From Zasmidium citrigriseum (taxonomy: Eukaryota; Ascomycota; Dothideomycetes; Mycosphaerellales; Mycosphaerellaceae), in assembly GCA_002786025.1 (NCBI GenBank), contig NHNW01000031.1:372001-436000 (forward strand): a DNA stretch of 64,000 nucleotides, given 5' to 3'. Position numbers and translations under genes: made by a program. The notes beneath the pieces were generated by a model, which searched no databases, was not told where the DNA came from, and saw only the letters and a program-made list of their open reading frames with translations. Position 1 is the stretch's first letter. Every line of letters starts with the position of its first letter. Shown one piece after another: positions 1-10,929 of the stretch.

Positions 1-650
1 TTGGCATGACTTGCAGCCACGAGACTTTGCGGGCATCAATGGTACGGAGCTCGGTCCGCTCCAGGACACGACCGGAATTTTTATTTCTCAATTGTCTTCC
101 TGTGCCGCCCGGAAGACTGGTTCCTGAATTCACTTTGTCCGTAGGCGCTACTGCACTAGTCGTGATGCGAGCCAAGATACGCGACCCGCCTGCAGTGTCG
201 CAGCAAAACGCCTCGAGTGTCAAAATGGTGGTCAATACCGGCTCCTTATATCCTTCCTTCATACAGATCCATGCAGAGGTCGGGAAAGTTTAATAATCCC
301 CAGCCATGATCCGACCGATCCGGGTAGGTTAGGCCACTTGACTTTATGGGCTTCGCTGTGTGATCTCGAATCGACGTGTGTCAGGCGTGTAACGCCGGTA
401 GGGCTGCTCGGTCGTTTCAAATGTCATGGTGGTATTGCTGCAAAGAGGAAGAGGAGGTGAAGTTGGGCAGCGGGCCGAGAGTTTGCTTCGTCGGCTTGTC
501 GGCAGGTGCGATCTTTTTTGTGGAGTTTGTGGAGAACGACATCCTCGGCTTCAACTTTCGCGCGCCAGCTTCACGTCTTGCCATCACTACACGCGATACA
601 TTCGTAGATTATCTTGAGGAGCGTAAGTGCGAGCATCTCTTTTCATAACC
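1..650. other. Intergenic, no gene recognised
   Basis: No reading frame here looks like a conserved protein on either strand. The last part is the 5' flank of the oxidoreductase gene that starts at 651. A GTAAGT at about 623 could be the donor of a 5'UTR intron, but no transcript evidence is available. Confidence 0.5.
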
Positions 651-1676
651 ATGAAGGCGATCCACATCCCTCAATTTGTGCAAGATGTCGCTACTCTGCA
701 GCCGACAGAAGTCCCCACGCCGCAACCAACAGCAGACCAGTACCTCATTCGCGTTACCCATTGCTCGCCTCAACATGCCGACATCCTCCATGCGCAAGGC
801 AAGCATCAAAACAACACCAAGCGAGGCTGGTGCCATCCTCCATTCAATCTCGGATACGACTTTGCGGGCATTGTGCAATCAGTCCCTTCGAGAGGGAGTA
901 AGAGTGGGCTGAAGAAGGGAGACAGAGTATTCGGCGCCGGTATTGGAGCTTTCGCAGAATATGTCTGCGTTCCCGAGGGAGCTATTCGCAGGATACCCGA
1001 GAAGTTGACATCGGAGACTGCTGTGGCCATGTCTGGGCAAGCAGTGAGCTACGCATCGGTAGTCCACATCATGAAGGTCCAACCTGGAGAAACCGTCCTA
1101 GTAAGCGGCGCAAGTGGTGGGCTCGGAAGCGTTTGCTGCATGGTAGCCAAGGCTGTCGGTGCCAAAGTCATCGCACTGGCAGGTGATGAAGAGAAGGCTG
1201 GCCATATGAGGAGAGAGATGGACGTAGACCACGTTTTGGTGATGAAGGATGGTTGGACCGAAAAGGTGATGGAGTTTACTGATGGAGTCGGAGCGGATGT
1301 ATGTCTCGACAACACAGGCATGGTGAACGAGGCTATTCGTTGCCTCGCCTACTTTGGGCGCATTTGCATCCTTGGGTTTGCCGCGCGGAAGGGCGTGATG
1401 GAAGAGGTGAAAATGAACAAGCTTCTGCTGAAGTCAATCACTGTCGTGGGATATCGGTTTGGCGAGAGCGGACGAAGATATCCAAAGACCTTGGAAGAAA
1501 TCTGGCAAGGTTACTTGTCCATGTTGGAGACTGGGAAACTGAAGCCGATGTTCTATGGGCGATATGAGGGTCTTCAGGATATCGGCAGGGCATTGAAGGA
1601 TCTTGAGCAAAGAAAGGTGTATGGCAAGATCGTTGTTAAAGTTGCCGACGTTACAGAATCAAGTAGACTGAGTTGA
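651..1676 (+). CDS. Zinc-independent alcohol dehydrogenase / quinone oxidoreductase-like MDR protein
   Basis: Intronless, 341 residues from the ATG at 651, the usual length for the medium-chain dehydrogenase/reductase superfamily. Visible features are the N-terminal GroES-like fold (roughly residues 1-125, with a YDFAG segment) and a Rossmann domain with the nucleotide-binding motif GASGGLG near residue 153. The structural and catalytic zinc ligands of classical alcohol dehydrogenases are absent, which favours the NADPH:quinone oxidoreductase branch. The expected reaction is NAD(P)H-dependent reduction of a quinone, enone or similar electrophile in the cytosol; the substrate cannot be read from sequence. 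An in-frame GTG lies 24 bases upstream, but the ATG begins exactly at the conserved MKA start of the family. Confidence 0.85.
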   Translation: MKAIHIPQFVQDVATLQPTEVPTPQPTADQYLIRVTHCSPQHADILHAQGKHQNNTKRGWCHPPFNLGYDFAGIVQSVPSRGSKSGLKKGDRVFGAGIGAFAEYVCVPEGAIRRIPEKLTSETAVAMSGQAVSYASVVHIMKVQPGETVLVSGASGGLGSVCCMVAKAVGAKVIALAGDEEKAGHMRREMDVDHVLVMKDGWTEKVMEFTDGVGADVCLDNTGMVNEAIRCLAYFGRICILGFAARKGVMEEVKMNKLLLKSITVVGYRFGESGRRYPKTLEEIWQGYLSMLETGKLKPMFYGRYEGLQDIGRALKDLEQRKVYGKIVVKVADVTESSRLS

Positions 1677-2002
1677 GCAAACGCAAAGTACTGTTAAACA
1701 TTCGAGATCTACACATTCTCATTCACTTCGAGTCTGGCCAGTGCCACGATCCTGGTAGCAGGAACCCTAAGGCAGCCAGACTTTGTGGGTCTACGGGTGG
1801 ACTAAAGTAGCGTACCCGTCTCGCTTTTGCTTGGCTAGAAAGTCTCCTGAGACGCCATCGACACGCGACTGCGTTTGTCCATCAATAACCTTCGCACATC
1901 AACAATTCCTAATGGTCGCAATGCGGACATAATGCCTATGCGGCATGCTCGAAGCGCAAGCCGTACTAATGACGACACGTGGACCTGAGAGTACCTGAGA
2001 CG
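1677..2002. other. Intergenic (326 bp)
   Basis: 3' flank of the oxidoreductase and promoter of the AAA-type ATPase gene. Nothing further recognised. Confidence 0.4.
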
Positions 2003-3960
2003 ATGGCGCATCTCCGAGTCCTTGCAGGGATTCGATCTACCGGCGGCCATGCCTTACGACACCCAAGAGGAGCACGGATTCTTGCCACGCCGTTTATGCA
2101 GCGAAGGTTTCAAGGTCTGCCAATAGGCCCTCAACTACCTGGCCAGCAAGATGAACCGGACGAGGATGGCAAGTCATCTGGCAAGAAGGATGATAGCAGC
2201 AAGGAAAAGTTCTCGTGGGGGCCGACCCTTTTCAAGATGTTTGAAGCCGCTCTCACTACCTTCGCTTCGGTCGCCATATTAGGCGCTGTCGGCTATGGCT
2301 ATACGCGGTATTACAAGCATATGGTCCTGGAGAAGATCGAGAATGCTTTCAAACCTGGCGATCCAGTGCTGGACCTGGCTGCGACTGCCAAACAAGGCAC
2401 AGCGACTGGCGGAACGGTACTCCTGGACGAGGACAAGCAGCGTGAACATTGGGTTCTACGAGAAGAGCAGTCACTCATTGATTCCATTGTTTCTGGGCGG
2501 GTTAGAGGCCAGTACCATCTTCTCGTCGGTGAGAAGGGGACAGGAAAGTCCAGCATGCTCATTGATGCCATAGCAAAGATCAATGGAGAGGGGATCGCGA
2601 TGTTTGACGCCCATGCTGATCCTGAGATTTTCCGTATCCGACTGGGCAAGGCGCTTGACTTCGAATACCACGAGGACAACATCGGCTCGCTGTTTTCAAT
2701 CCGAGGACCTCGAGACGCTGGCGCCATTCTGGACATTGAGCGGGCGTTCAACAAGCTGGAGAAGGTTGCGATGGCGCGGCGAGAGAAGATCGGTCGGCCG
2801 CTTATCCTCATCTTCAACTCAATGCATCTCCTACGAAACGACCAGACTGGAGCAGACCTGCTAGAGCTCCTCCAACAGCGCGCGGAACAGTGGGCCGCGA
2901 GCAATCTCGCCACGGTCATCTTCAATTCAGACGACTACTGGATTTACGAACGCCTGAAGCAGTACGCCACACGCATGAACGTCATTCGCATACTGGACCT
3001 CAGCAAACCGAAATCGATCGAAGCTTTGAAGAACTATCGCGTCAGATACAGGCACGAAGATCCTGACCCGTCTATCCTCGAGCAGGTCTATGACAAGGTG
3101 GGAGGCAGGATGTCGTACCTCACTAGAGTGGCGAAGTCTCAAGACATGCTCAAAACTGCAGACGAAATCTGCCGGATGGAGAAGGTGCGTTCCCTCTTTC
3201 TTTCGCTCAAACTAGAAGTGCGTCTCTCTCTTTGAAAGTGCTTGAGTCCCAGCTTTTGAGGAGCTTCTTACACCTCTATTTCTTTGCGACAGAGTTGGAG
3301 ATCGCTACAGATACACCGAGGGTAGATCGTGGCCGGAATTGCAAGACATGCTGACTCCTAACCAGACATGGTTTCTAAACCAATGCTGGATCTTGGGAAA
3401 GGAGATGGACGATGATGGTACGTAAATTCATGGGCAGAAGCCATTTTGCAACACTTCCGAGACACATGCTGACCTCATATCCTTTACTTTTAGTTATGGA
3501 CCAGCAGAAATACGCTAGTGCCGCAATGGTCCTGGCAAAAGCTCTCGTCGACCTGGAGAAGGAAATGGAACAAACCTACGATCCAGAGCAGGGTCATATT
3601 CTGCCTGAGATCCCTCTCCACAAGGCGAGAGAAGTCATGACGCGCGCCGACTTTATCCAAAGTTATGATACCATCAACATCTTTGCAATCGATAGCAACG
3701 CCCAAGTGCGCGCTGACTCGGTCCCTATGATGAATGCTTTCAGGGAAATCTGCAGCCAAGAAGGGTTCGACGAGTTCCTCGAGGACACGTTGGAACGTAT
3801 CGGTGACATAGAGTCTTTGGGCCGTACGAGAGAATTGACGATCAAAGATCTTTGGGACAAGGGCAAATACCGGGTCAGGATCGAGGATGCACGTGGACGA
3901 GGAGCTGGAGGATTGACGTTCGAAGTTGAGAAAGCTGAAAAGGACGAGGACGACGATTAG
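2003..3960 (+). CDS. Membrane-anchored mitochondrial AAA-type ATPase
   Basis: Proposed exons 2003-3184, 3366-3417 and 3494-3960 give 566 residues. The first 35 residues are Arg-rich and nearly free of acids, like a mitochondrial presequence. A single hydrophobic segment (about residues 75-97) precedes the ATPase domain. Walker A is GEKGTGKSS at about residue 176. The Walker B strand reads LILIFNS, with Asn where Asp is usual. Joining MEK to TWFLNQCWILG across intron 1 and DDD to VMDQQ across intron 2 gives a smooth protein. Intron 1 is 181 bp, far longer than others here; an acceptor at 3260 would instead add about 35 residues in frame. The architecture suggests an inner-membrane ATPase with a C-terminal winged-helix-like region, possibly related to Yme2/Rna12, but the exact role is not known to me. 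Confidence 0.75.
3251..3346. repeat. Intronic segment similar to intergenic 17590-17722
   Basis: This stretch lies wholly inside the long intron of the AAA gene. By eye it aligns on one diagonal (offset 14340) with 17590 onward, from the shared AGCT..TTGA.GAGCTT through GAGATCGC. After a 26-base gap both copies share ACACCGAGGGTAG and then TGCAAGAC. It is either a relic of a duplicated gene fragment or a dispersed element. Confidence 0.5.
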
Positions 3961-4372
3961 TAACTTCACCGCATTGCGAATATGGCTGGCAGGAGGTACA
4001 AGTGCTTCGAGCATTTGTATCCCATGGGACCATGACCACATTGGGCCGTGATCGTTAACTCCGAGAGAGATCATCTTGGACCTGCATGCTGAGTGATATT
4101 CGCTTAGACGACCAACGAGGCTAATTTGACCTAATAAGTACAAGTACATCAGCCGCTTCAACCTTCAGGTGCCAGATCCTAGCCCCAAAATGTCTCCAGA
4201 GCCCTAATGGCTTAAAGGCGTTCCAGCCCTGAGTGAGCCTCATATTTCTTGTCGCCGACATTTTCTCACAAGCTGTATTTACTAGGAACTGACCATCACC
4301 TTTACAATCAACCAGAAGTCAACATGGACTTTCTGTGAACCTAGTGCTCACTGCTTCGGAAGGCTCCCCAAG
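3961..4372. other. Intergenic (412 bp)
   Basis: 3' flank of the ATPase and promoter of the next gene on the same strand. No further element recognised. Confidence 0.4.
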
Positions 4373-5966
4373 ATGGCACTCACTCTTCGCGCTACCACAC
4401 CTCACACAACCACGTCATTCGCGATCGAGAAGCAACCGTTCCTCTACAGGACCCATGATTGCCCTTTCAACATTCCAACATGCCCCGGCTGCCGACCTCC
4501 CAACCAACTCGGCGAACGCCAGCGCCTTGAGCACGAACTCGTCTTCTGGCAAGCCATGGCCGACGTCTCAGGATTGAAGAGCCCAGAGCTGAACTGGGCC
4601 CAGCTCAAGCAGTCCTTCGTCTCGTCATACTGGTCCATGGGCGTCATGGCCTCGTCCAAAGCATACTTGCACGTCTTCCAATGGCTGGCACCTCAAAACC
4701 CGGCACTGAATGCCTCAAGAGACGCTCTGTGCCTGATCCACCTTGGTGTCAGATACAGAGACGAGCGTCTCCTTCTCGAAGGCCGCACAAGACACCTCGC
4801 CGCTCTACGATGCTTGCAGGAGGAAGTCAACAAACCAAATGCGGAGAGGGACGATTGTGTACTTGGCGCAGCGTACACTATCGGCCATTGCGAACTTTAC
4901 TCATTGATCTGCTCCAACGGCAAAGGATGGAGGGGCCACATGGACGGCTTTCAACGTATCTTGGAGCTCAGAGGTCCTCGGTCGATAGTTACGCCTTTCG
5001 CGAATGCGTTACTTCACAATCTCCGTATGGTTGAGGTGGCCCATAGTTTCCTCAATCGTAAAGCCTCGTTCTTATCGACGCCTGAGTGGATCAATGCTCT
5101 TGATCCAAAGTACGCCAACACGCCTGGCTTCCGGGCGACGAATATGGGCCTCCATGTAGGGGCGGTCTTGGAGAAGGCAGATAATCTCTGCGCTACGCGC
5201 GACCCTGATGAGCCATCGATCGTGGCCTTGCTCAACGAAATGGTCAAATTGGAGGTCGAGATCAAGAGGTTTCTGGTGGACTTGTACAAGATCCGCAGCG
5301 GAGATTTCCTTCCAGACAGAATGGTCCCGACATCGACGTTCACTTCCTTTCATGAGCGGTGCGGTGGCCTCGCACACATCTTTCCATCATCGATATCATA
5401 CCCATCGTTCCTTTCGGCGACTACTCACGTCTACATCCAGGTCAGCCTTCTCTTGCTGCGCCAAGCGATAGCAGACGTTGCACGGCTTAATCCGTACCCG
5501 CTGTTGAATGCATTGAATAAGACGCAGGAGACGATGCTGAACGATTCGATCGACGAAGCGGCTACAACGTTATGTCAAAGTGTTGCTTTCCTTTGCACTG
5601 GAGGGAACCACGGTTTTGCTGGCTTGATATCGTGTGGACCTCCGCTGTATTTTGCTGCCGAATGGTATAGAAAGAAGCAAGACCTGCGTCGCCTGATCTT
5701 CTGTAATCATGTGAGGGAGTTCCTGCAGCGAGACGTCCTTCTCGGAGGGTCCATCAAAACCTCCTTAGATCTTGACAAGCCAGTCTTCACTTGGTGAGCA
5801 TCAAAGCTCTTCTTCCTGTCTCAGGCGCTCGCTGACATACTGCTTTTCTCTTGCTAGGTGGATGCTTCCGGACATTTTCTCCGACTCATATGCCATGGAC
5901 GCAAGCGAAGTGACGGAAACATTAGGCACCCATTGTTCAGTCGACGCACTCGAATCGCGAGGCTAA
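4373..5966 (+). CDS. Fungal transcription-factor-like protein without a Zn2Cys6 domain
   Basis: Exons 4373-5793 and 5858-5966 give 509 residues; the intron is 64 bp with GTGAGC and CTAG ends and joins to ..FTWWMLPD... The body matches the alpha-helical middle-homology region of fungal-specific regulators (Fungal_trans_2/DUF3468 type), with the typical order ASRDALCLIHLG, then RLLLEGR, then GWRGHMDGFQRILELRGP. The N-terminus has CPFNIPTCPGC but not the CX2CX6C...C spacing of a binuclear zinc cluster. It may therefore act without direct DNA contact or be a degenerate regulator. The stop lies 21 bp before the convergent TOP3 stop. The target pathway is unknown. Confidence 0.75.
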
Positions 5967-5987
5967 AGGAGACTCGAAACCAAGCCA

Positions 5988-8153
5988 TCAACCCCTGCCG
6001 AGAACGTATTTAGTCACAGCCTTGGACATCGTCAGTAAGAGCAGAATACACGTCTGACACGATGTCACATACCGCACGGAGCATACCAAGGCGTTGTTGG
6101 GTACGAATGTAGACTGCTCGATACTGCTCGACTGTTTCTGCGACCACCTCGGCTCGGGTCTTTCGACCTTCGCATATGGCCTTCATCTTCAACTCCATCT
6201 GGTCGAAGGTCAGCAGAAGCTTTTGACACACGGTTGGAGACATACCTCTTTGCGGAGAAAGGGCTTTGCGAGGCTGATTTCGAACCCCATACTCTCGTAG
6301 CCTTCAATAAGTGCGACCCCTAGAGTCGTCGGAATGAACTCCTGGACACCGTTGGTACTGCCGCCACGAGCATTGCCACCACCGCGGCCACCACGACCTC
6401 GACCCCTTCCGCGGCCGCGACCACGTCCTCTAGCAGCAGGTTGCTCAGGCGGCTCCTCTTCTTCGTTCGACTCTTCCTCATCCTCGCCTCGCGGTCGACG
6501 TGCACGAGGTTGTGTGAGGACGTACTCTCGCTCCTTGATTCTGACAATGTGCTCTGCCATCGTGGCATCAGTACCAATGCCGTTGGCATCCATCAGCGCA
6601 ATAAGCTCTGGCTCAGTCAGATAGCCAGGTGCGCTCGTTCGGCCTTCGTGGATGCGGGCTTCTGACGGCTCAAAAACCTCGCCTTCTCGAAAGTCAGGGA
6701 GTTGTTGGCTGCTGGTCCATTTGTCGTACGGGTAGACGTCGAGATAGTTTCGCTGCAACACCGTCAGACCGGAGGTGTTGAAAACTTCGGGTCCATAGAG
6801 GATACTGATTTCCGTCTTGCTTCCCTTGGCATCCTCGCTGCAGCAAGCCAAGAAGCGTCGAGCAACGAACTCGTACACTCGCTGCTCCTCTGGAGTCAGA
6901 GCTGTTGGGGCAACAAAGTTGACGGGATGGATTGGCGGATGGGCCTTGTCGTTATTGCGTCCGTTTCTTGGCCAAGAGAATCCGCCATTTACTAGGCCCT
7001 GTGCAAATTGGCCCCAATTTTGGCTTTGGGTCTGCTTCTGGACAAGAGCTTGTAAGTTCATCCCACGATCGTACTGGTCTGTCTCTGTTCGTGGATAGCT
7101 GAGGAATCCTTTCGTGTACAGACTCTCGGCAATACTCATCACCCGCTGACTGTCCATGCGAAGAAATCTGCTGCCGCACTTTTGAAGTTCGACCGTCGTC
7201 AAAGGTAGCGGCTTCCACTTGCTGGTGGGTTTGGTCTGCACTTTGGTCACTTTCGCGGTGCGTGCGGTCAAGCATCTTTCGAACAAGATCACGACAATCA
7301 TACGATCAAACAGATGGTTCCGCGCCCATTTGAAGTTCACTTGAATGCCTTCCTTTTGGTGCATGACTTTGATGCTCCAGAAAGTCTCTGGCTTGAAATT
7401 TCGAACTCGAAAGTACCGTTCCACCACGAAGCCCAATGTAGGAAATTGGCAGCTCCCGTAGCTGATCACCCGTTTGTCGTCCCCGGGAAGCATGTTTTGG
7501 AGAGTCAACGTCAGGTTTCGCGTGAAGCAGGCTCCTATTCGAAGGTCCAGCTCTTGTCTCGAGGCAACTGCGTTCGCTTGAGCTTCGTCAAGCTGTATTG
7601 GGTTTACAGCCGCCTGAATGACATGGGCCCTCTCGATGTTGGAGAAACGGGCCCGCACTGTTCGCCCAGGATTACGCAGGTCTGCATTCGATTTGTAGGC
7701 AACATCACGAATCTCGGTCCCAATGTGCTCGCCTTCACGATCGCAGTCGGTCCAGATGTAGAGATAGCGAGCGTACCGTGCTTGCTGCTCAATGTTGCGA
7801 GCAATGGCCTTGATGTCGTCTTTGACGAATGTTTTGACCCGAGCGTCAAACAGTGCTACAGGGTCCGTGTTGTTCCAGTTCTTGTATTGAGCCTCGAAAT
7901 CGTTCTCCATGAGATGGCCTCTGACAGATGTCATGGTCACTTTGCAATTGCCCCAATTTGGGAAGTAGTAGTCGAAGACATAGTTCTTGGTATACGTTTC
8001 GCCTTGAATGTTGCGCTATTATTGGTTAGAATACTTTGCCGTTGAAATGAATACCAAGGAACGTACAGCCTGCACATGTTGACCAGCTAAGTGATTCGCG
8101 ACGGCTTTGGCGATAGAAGGCTTTTCAGCCACACACAGCACTTGAGTCACCAT
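5988..8153 (-). CDS. TOP3: DNA topoisomerase III (type IA)
   Basis: Exons (minus) 8067-8153, 6246-8015, 6073-6198 and 5988-6020 give 671 residues, all introns phase 0 and 47-52 bp. The start MVTQVLCVAEKPSIAK is the canonical Toprim opening, and DCDREGEHIG supplies the acidic metal-binding residues. The catalytic tyrosine is in LSYPRTETDQYD (about Tyr336). The last intron (GTATGT at 6072, branch ACTGAC, AAG acceptor) gives a C-terminus ..LRAAVTKYVL..; reading through instead gives an unrelated tail. The enzyme passes single strands and works with a RecQ helicase and Rmi1 to dissolve double Holliday junctions. An acidic stretch plus a long Arg-Gly run (about residues 540-575) interrupts the core near the C-terminus. 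No zinc-finger tail is present, as in yeast Top3. Confidence 0.93.
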
Positions 8154-8437
8154 CTCGTCGAGTCACGAGATGGGGCGCTGCACGTCTTCGCTTCATAGTA
8201 GTTGTCCAGCGGTGGGCGAGATGATGGAAAGAAGAGAAGTCGCATGAAATCTCGGCGCGTGAAGTCGGAAGCCGCGACCTGGAAAATCGCGCTAGCACGT
8301 GACATCACAGCCAATAAGACAACGACGGAAATCGCCCCTAACATTCACTTACTGGAGTGCCTCCTGATACTTATCTAGAGCCATGGATTTCTTGAAGATC
8401 TCTTTGCATTCACTTCCTATATAAAAGACATTGATAT

Positions 8438-10005
8438 CTATGGATCCCACGGGCCCGTGGCTCGCTGACCGGTCAAAAGATCGGGCAACCCACTCTCCTT
8501 CACCAAAAGGATGTCTTCATGCCGAACGCCGAACTTGTCCACAAGGTAGATTCCTGGCTCCGATGTAAAGGTCATGCCAGCCTTGAGCTGGGTATCGACG
8601 TTGCCTTTGTTCAGATATGGCGACTCGTGGGCTTTGATGCCGATACCGTGGCCCACGCGATGTGTGAAGTCTGGGCCATATCCGGCGTCCTCAATGATTC
8701 CTCTGGCGGCAAGATCCACAGAGGCGCAAGTACCATTCTCATGTAGAGCATGGAGCGAGGCGGTTTGAGCATTGAGTACGACATCCCATACATGAAGCTT
8801 CTCCTTCACGTCCGAGCTCAGAGCTTCGTACTCTTGCTCGGATTCTGGCTTCTCGAAAAATGGCGGGAAGAAGCTTCGGCAGATGTCGCTGGAATATCCA
8901 TATAGATGGGCGCCAACGTCGATGAGCACCATTGTCTCTTTCTCCAAGACTTTGGATCCGTCGGTACCACCGTGTGGATTGGATGCGTTCTCGTCGAAAA
9001 GGACGATGTCGAAGAAGGGATCCATGCCGGCCGAGCGCATGGTGTTGTCGAGTACCCACATTACTTCATCTTCACTCAGGCCAGGTCTCATACACATCCG
9101 CATGGCTCGGACTGCCTCCACAGTACCAGTATTGACAGCACGAAGAATGCCGATCTCAGCTTCGGACTTCGTCTGTCTGACTCTTTCGACTTCTCCACCA
9201 AGACCATGGACTTCGAAGCCATTGTCAGCCAGTCCGCGGGAAATGAAGTCTCGCATCTCCTCGTCGACCATCACCTTTGGCGGGCCGTTGCTGTTGTTGA
9301 AGATGGGCGAAGACAGTAGGGTCGTGTAATAATTCCAGTGCTCTTCGTACGTAACGAACTCGATCTCCTCTTCCAGAGGCATGTTGAGCAATCTAGCACG
9401 CTCTGCTTCAAACGACGGAACCAAGAATGTCGTCTTTGCTCTGGTCGAGCCATTCTTGGTCTGCGGTTGAACAACTTGAAGGAACGGACGCTCTTCTTGT
9501 TCCCATACCTCCCATTCTGGCTGCGTTACCTGTTCTCGGTCAGTATTTGACGAAAGTCAGTTCTCATTGGATGTTTCCCTACATTGGCATAGTAGCTGAA
9601 GGTGTATCCAGGTTCCACCAGGAAAGCATCAAGCCCTTCGATTTCCAATGCCTTTGCGAGCCTGTCGCGGCGGGTAACAAACTCGGAGACTGGCAGTGGA
9701 TGAGCTGTGTCCAAGAAGCTCAAGTTGGCCTGGAAATTCTTGATGGAGCAGTCCTGGAAGGATTGCAGGTGGCGAGGAATGGCCTTCAACGGCAGGCCTC
9801 TATGTTTGGTCGATTTCTGGTAGCCATTTGAGTTGCCAAAGCCATCTTCATAGTTCTTAATCGATGGCCATGAAAGCCATACAGCACCCAAGACAAGGAC
9901 CCCAATTAGTAGCAGCCAGTCGCGGAAGTGGTGCTTTCGTGAGGCTCTTCGACTCCGATCCCAGCGGGGCAGTGCATCTTCTTTCGATTGATACATCTTC
10001 GTCAT
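8438..10005 (-). CDS. Type II membrane M24 metallopeptidase (Xaa-Pro aminopeptidase-like)
   Basis: Exons 9583-10005 and 8438-9529 give 504 residues; the 53-bp intron starts GTAGGG and ends ACAG, joining YYAN to VTQPEW. After a basic cytosolic N-terminus there is one membrane segment (about residues 25-45, DWLLLIGVLVLGAVWL), so the catalytic part should face the lumen or exterior. The C-terminal pita-bread domain keeps all five metal ligands: DVGA, SSDICR, GHGIGIKAHES, TSEPGIYL and GVRHED. Expected activity is release of an N-terminal residue before proline. An in-frame GTG at 10080 is ignored in favour of the ATG at 10005; a second ATG lies three codons later. Confidence 0.88.
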
Positions 10006-10152
10006 CGAGTCTTCCGGAAAAAATTGTTGCTGGATCAAAGAACTTGGCCGGTGCGGCCAACTGAAGTTGAGAGCGGCCACCTGCTGCTTATGTAACCGTG
10101 CATGGGTGGCGTAAATTGCAAACAGTGATGAAGGATGAAGGGGACTTTGATA

Positions 10153-10929
10153 TCAGTCCAAGCCTCGCCGACAACATGAGTTTGGATGCCCACGGGTAAT
10201 GGTCCCGTCTTCGCATAGAATACGACCACAATGACATCGGACCTGTCCTTGCGGCAGCCAATACCTGAAGATCAACAAGTCAGCAACTCCAAGCAGCACA
10301 GAGATCTTCGCGATAACATACTCATATTGACAGGTATCTTTGTGTACGACCCTACAACGTTCAGTAATGTCATGGACCGCTCCACAAGGACATCTCATGC
10401 TCTGCGAATCGAGTTCTTTAAGTTCTTCGTAAATTGGGATGCCTTGCTTCGAGAATCGTTGTCCGCATTGGCATAGATATCCCTTTGAATGTCTTTTGGA
10501 CCAATCGATCTGGCGTCCACAAAAGTCACCCGGGCAGACCAGAAACGCAGGTTCGTGACGAGAGCTACCGTCCCTGAACACTATGTAACCGCATTTGCAT
10601 CTGACGAGACCGTTTGCTAAACCCCGGCATAGTTTCGTGGTATCATTCCTCCGCCCACATCGGCAAATGATTCTTCTCGGATCTGGAGCCAGGATCTGGA
10701 CTGGCTTCGATGGTGGGTGCAAGTCCGGTGTTGCCTGCTGCGACGTCGATGCACTTGGGCCATGTACTCTACGCCAGATCCCGTTCGCCCAAGACGTGAG
10801 GCGGGCATGGTTATCTCTGGCATGCAGTGATGCTGTGCTCTCCTGTGACTCTTCATAGGTGGGTGGCGGGTCGAGTTGGTCATCTTTCTCAGAGGCCTTC
10901 GAGTCTTCGGCGCTCTTGAATTTCTCCAT
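10153..10929 (-). CDS. Cys-rich protein with duplicated CxCG modules and a PPxY motif
   Basis: Exons 10322-10929 and 10153-10264 give 239 residues. I do not recognise the family. The N-terminal 80 residues are polar, with PPPTY at 21-25, a potential WW-domain ligand. The rest carries five CxCG motifs, at Cys89, 111, 153, 180 and 213. Residues about 89-143 and 180-239 read as two copies of one module: CxCG, then D(T/I)T and CR, then VRCxCGxI, then DG, then a paired-Cys end. The 57-bp intron (GTATGT, branch GCTGAC, CAG) is a multiple of three; removing it restores the second module, whereas retention inserts 19 mostly hydrophobic residues. A metal-binding, non-enzymatic role is likely. The gene is divergent from SPT5. 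Confidence 0.72.
   Translation of the reverse strand: MEKFKSAEDSKASEKDDQLDPPPTYEESQESTASLHARDNHARLTSWANGIWRRVHGPSASTSQQATPDLHPPSKPVQILAPDPRRIICRCGRRNDTTKLCRGLANGLVRCKCGYIVFRDGSSRHEPAFLVCPGDFCGRQIDWSKRHSKGYLCQCGQRFSKQGIPIYEELKELDSQSMRCPCGAVHDITERCRVVHKDTCQYEYVIAKISVLLGVADLLIFRYWLPQGQVRCHCGRILCEDGTITRGHPNSCCRRGLD

Noticed and set aside
2311..2925. 204-codon minus-strand frame
   Set aside because: Antisense to the AAA-type ATPase domain with Walker motifs.
7314..8045. 243-codon plus-strand frame
   Set aside because: Lies antisense to the conserved TOP3 exon 2, which has clear catalytic motifs.
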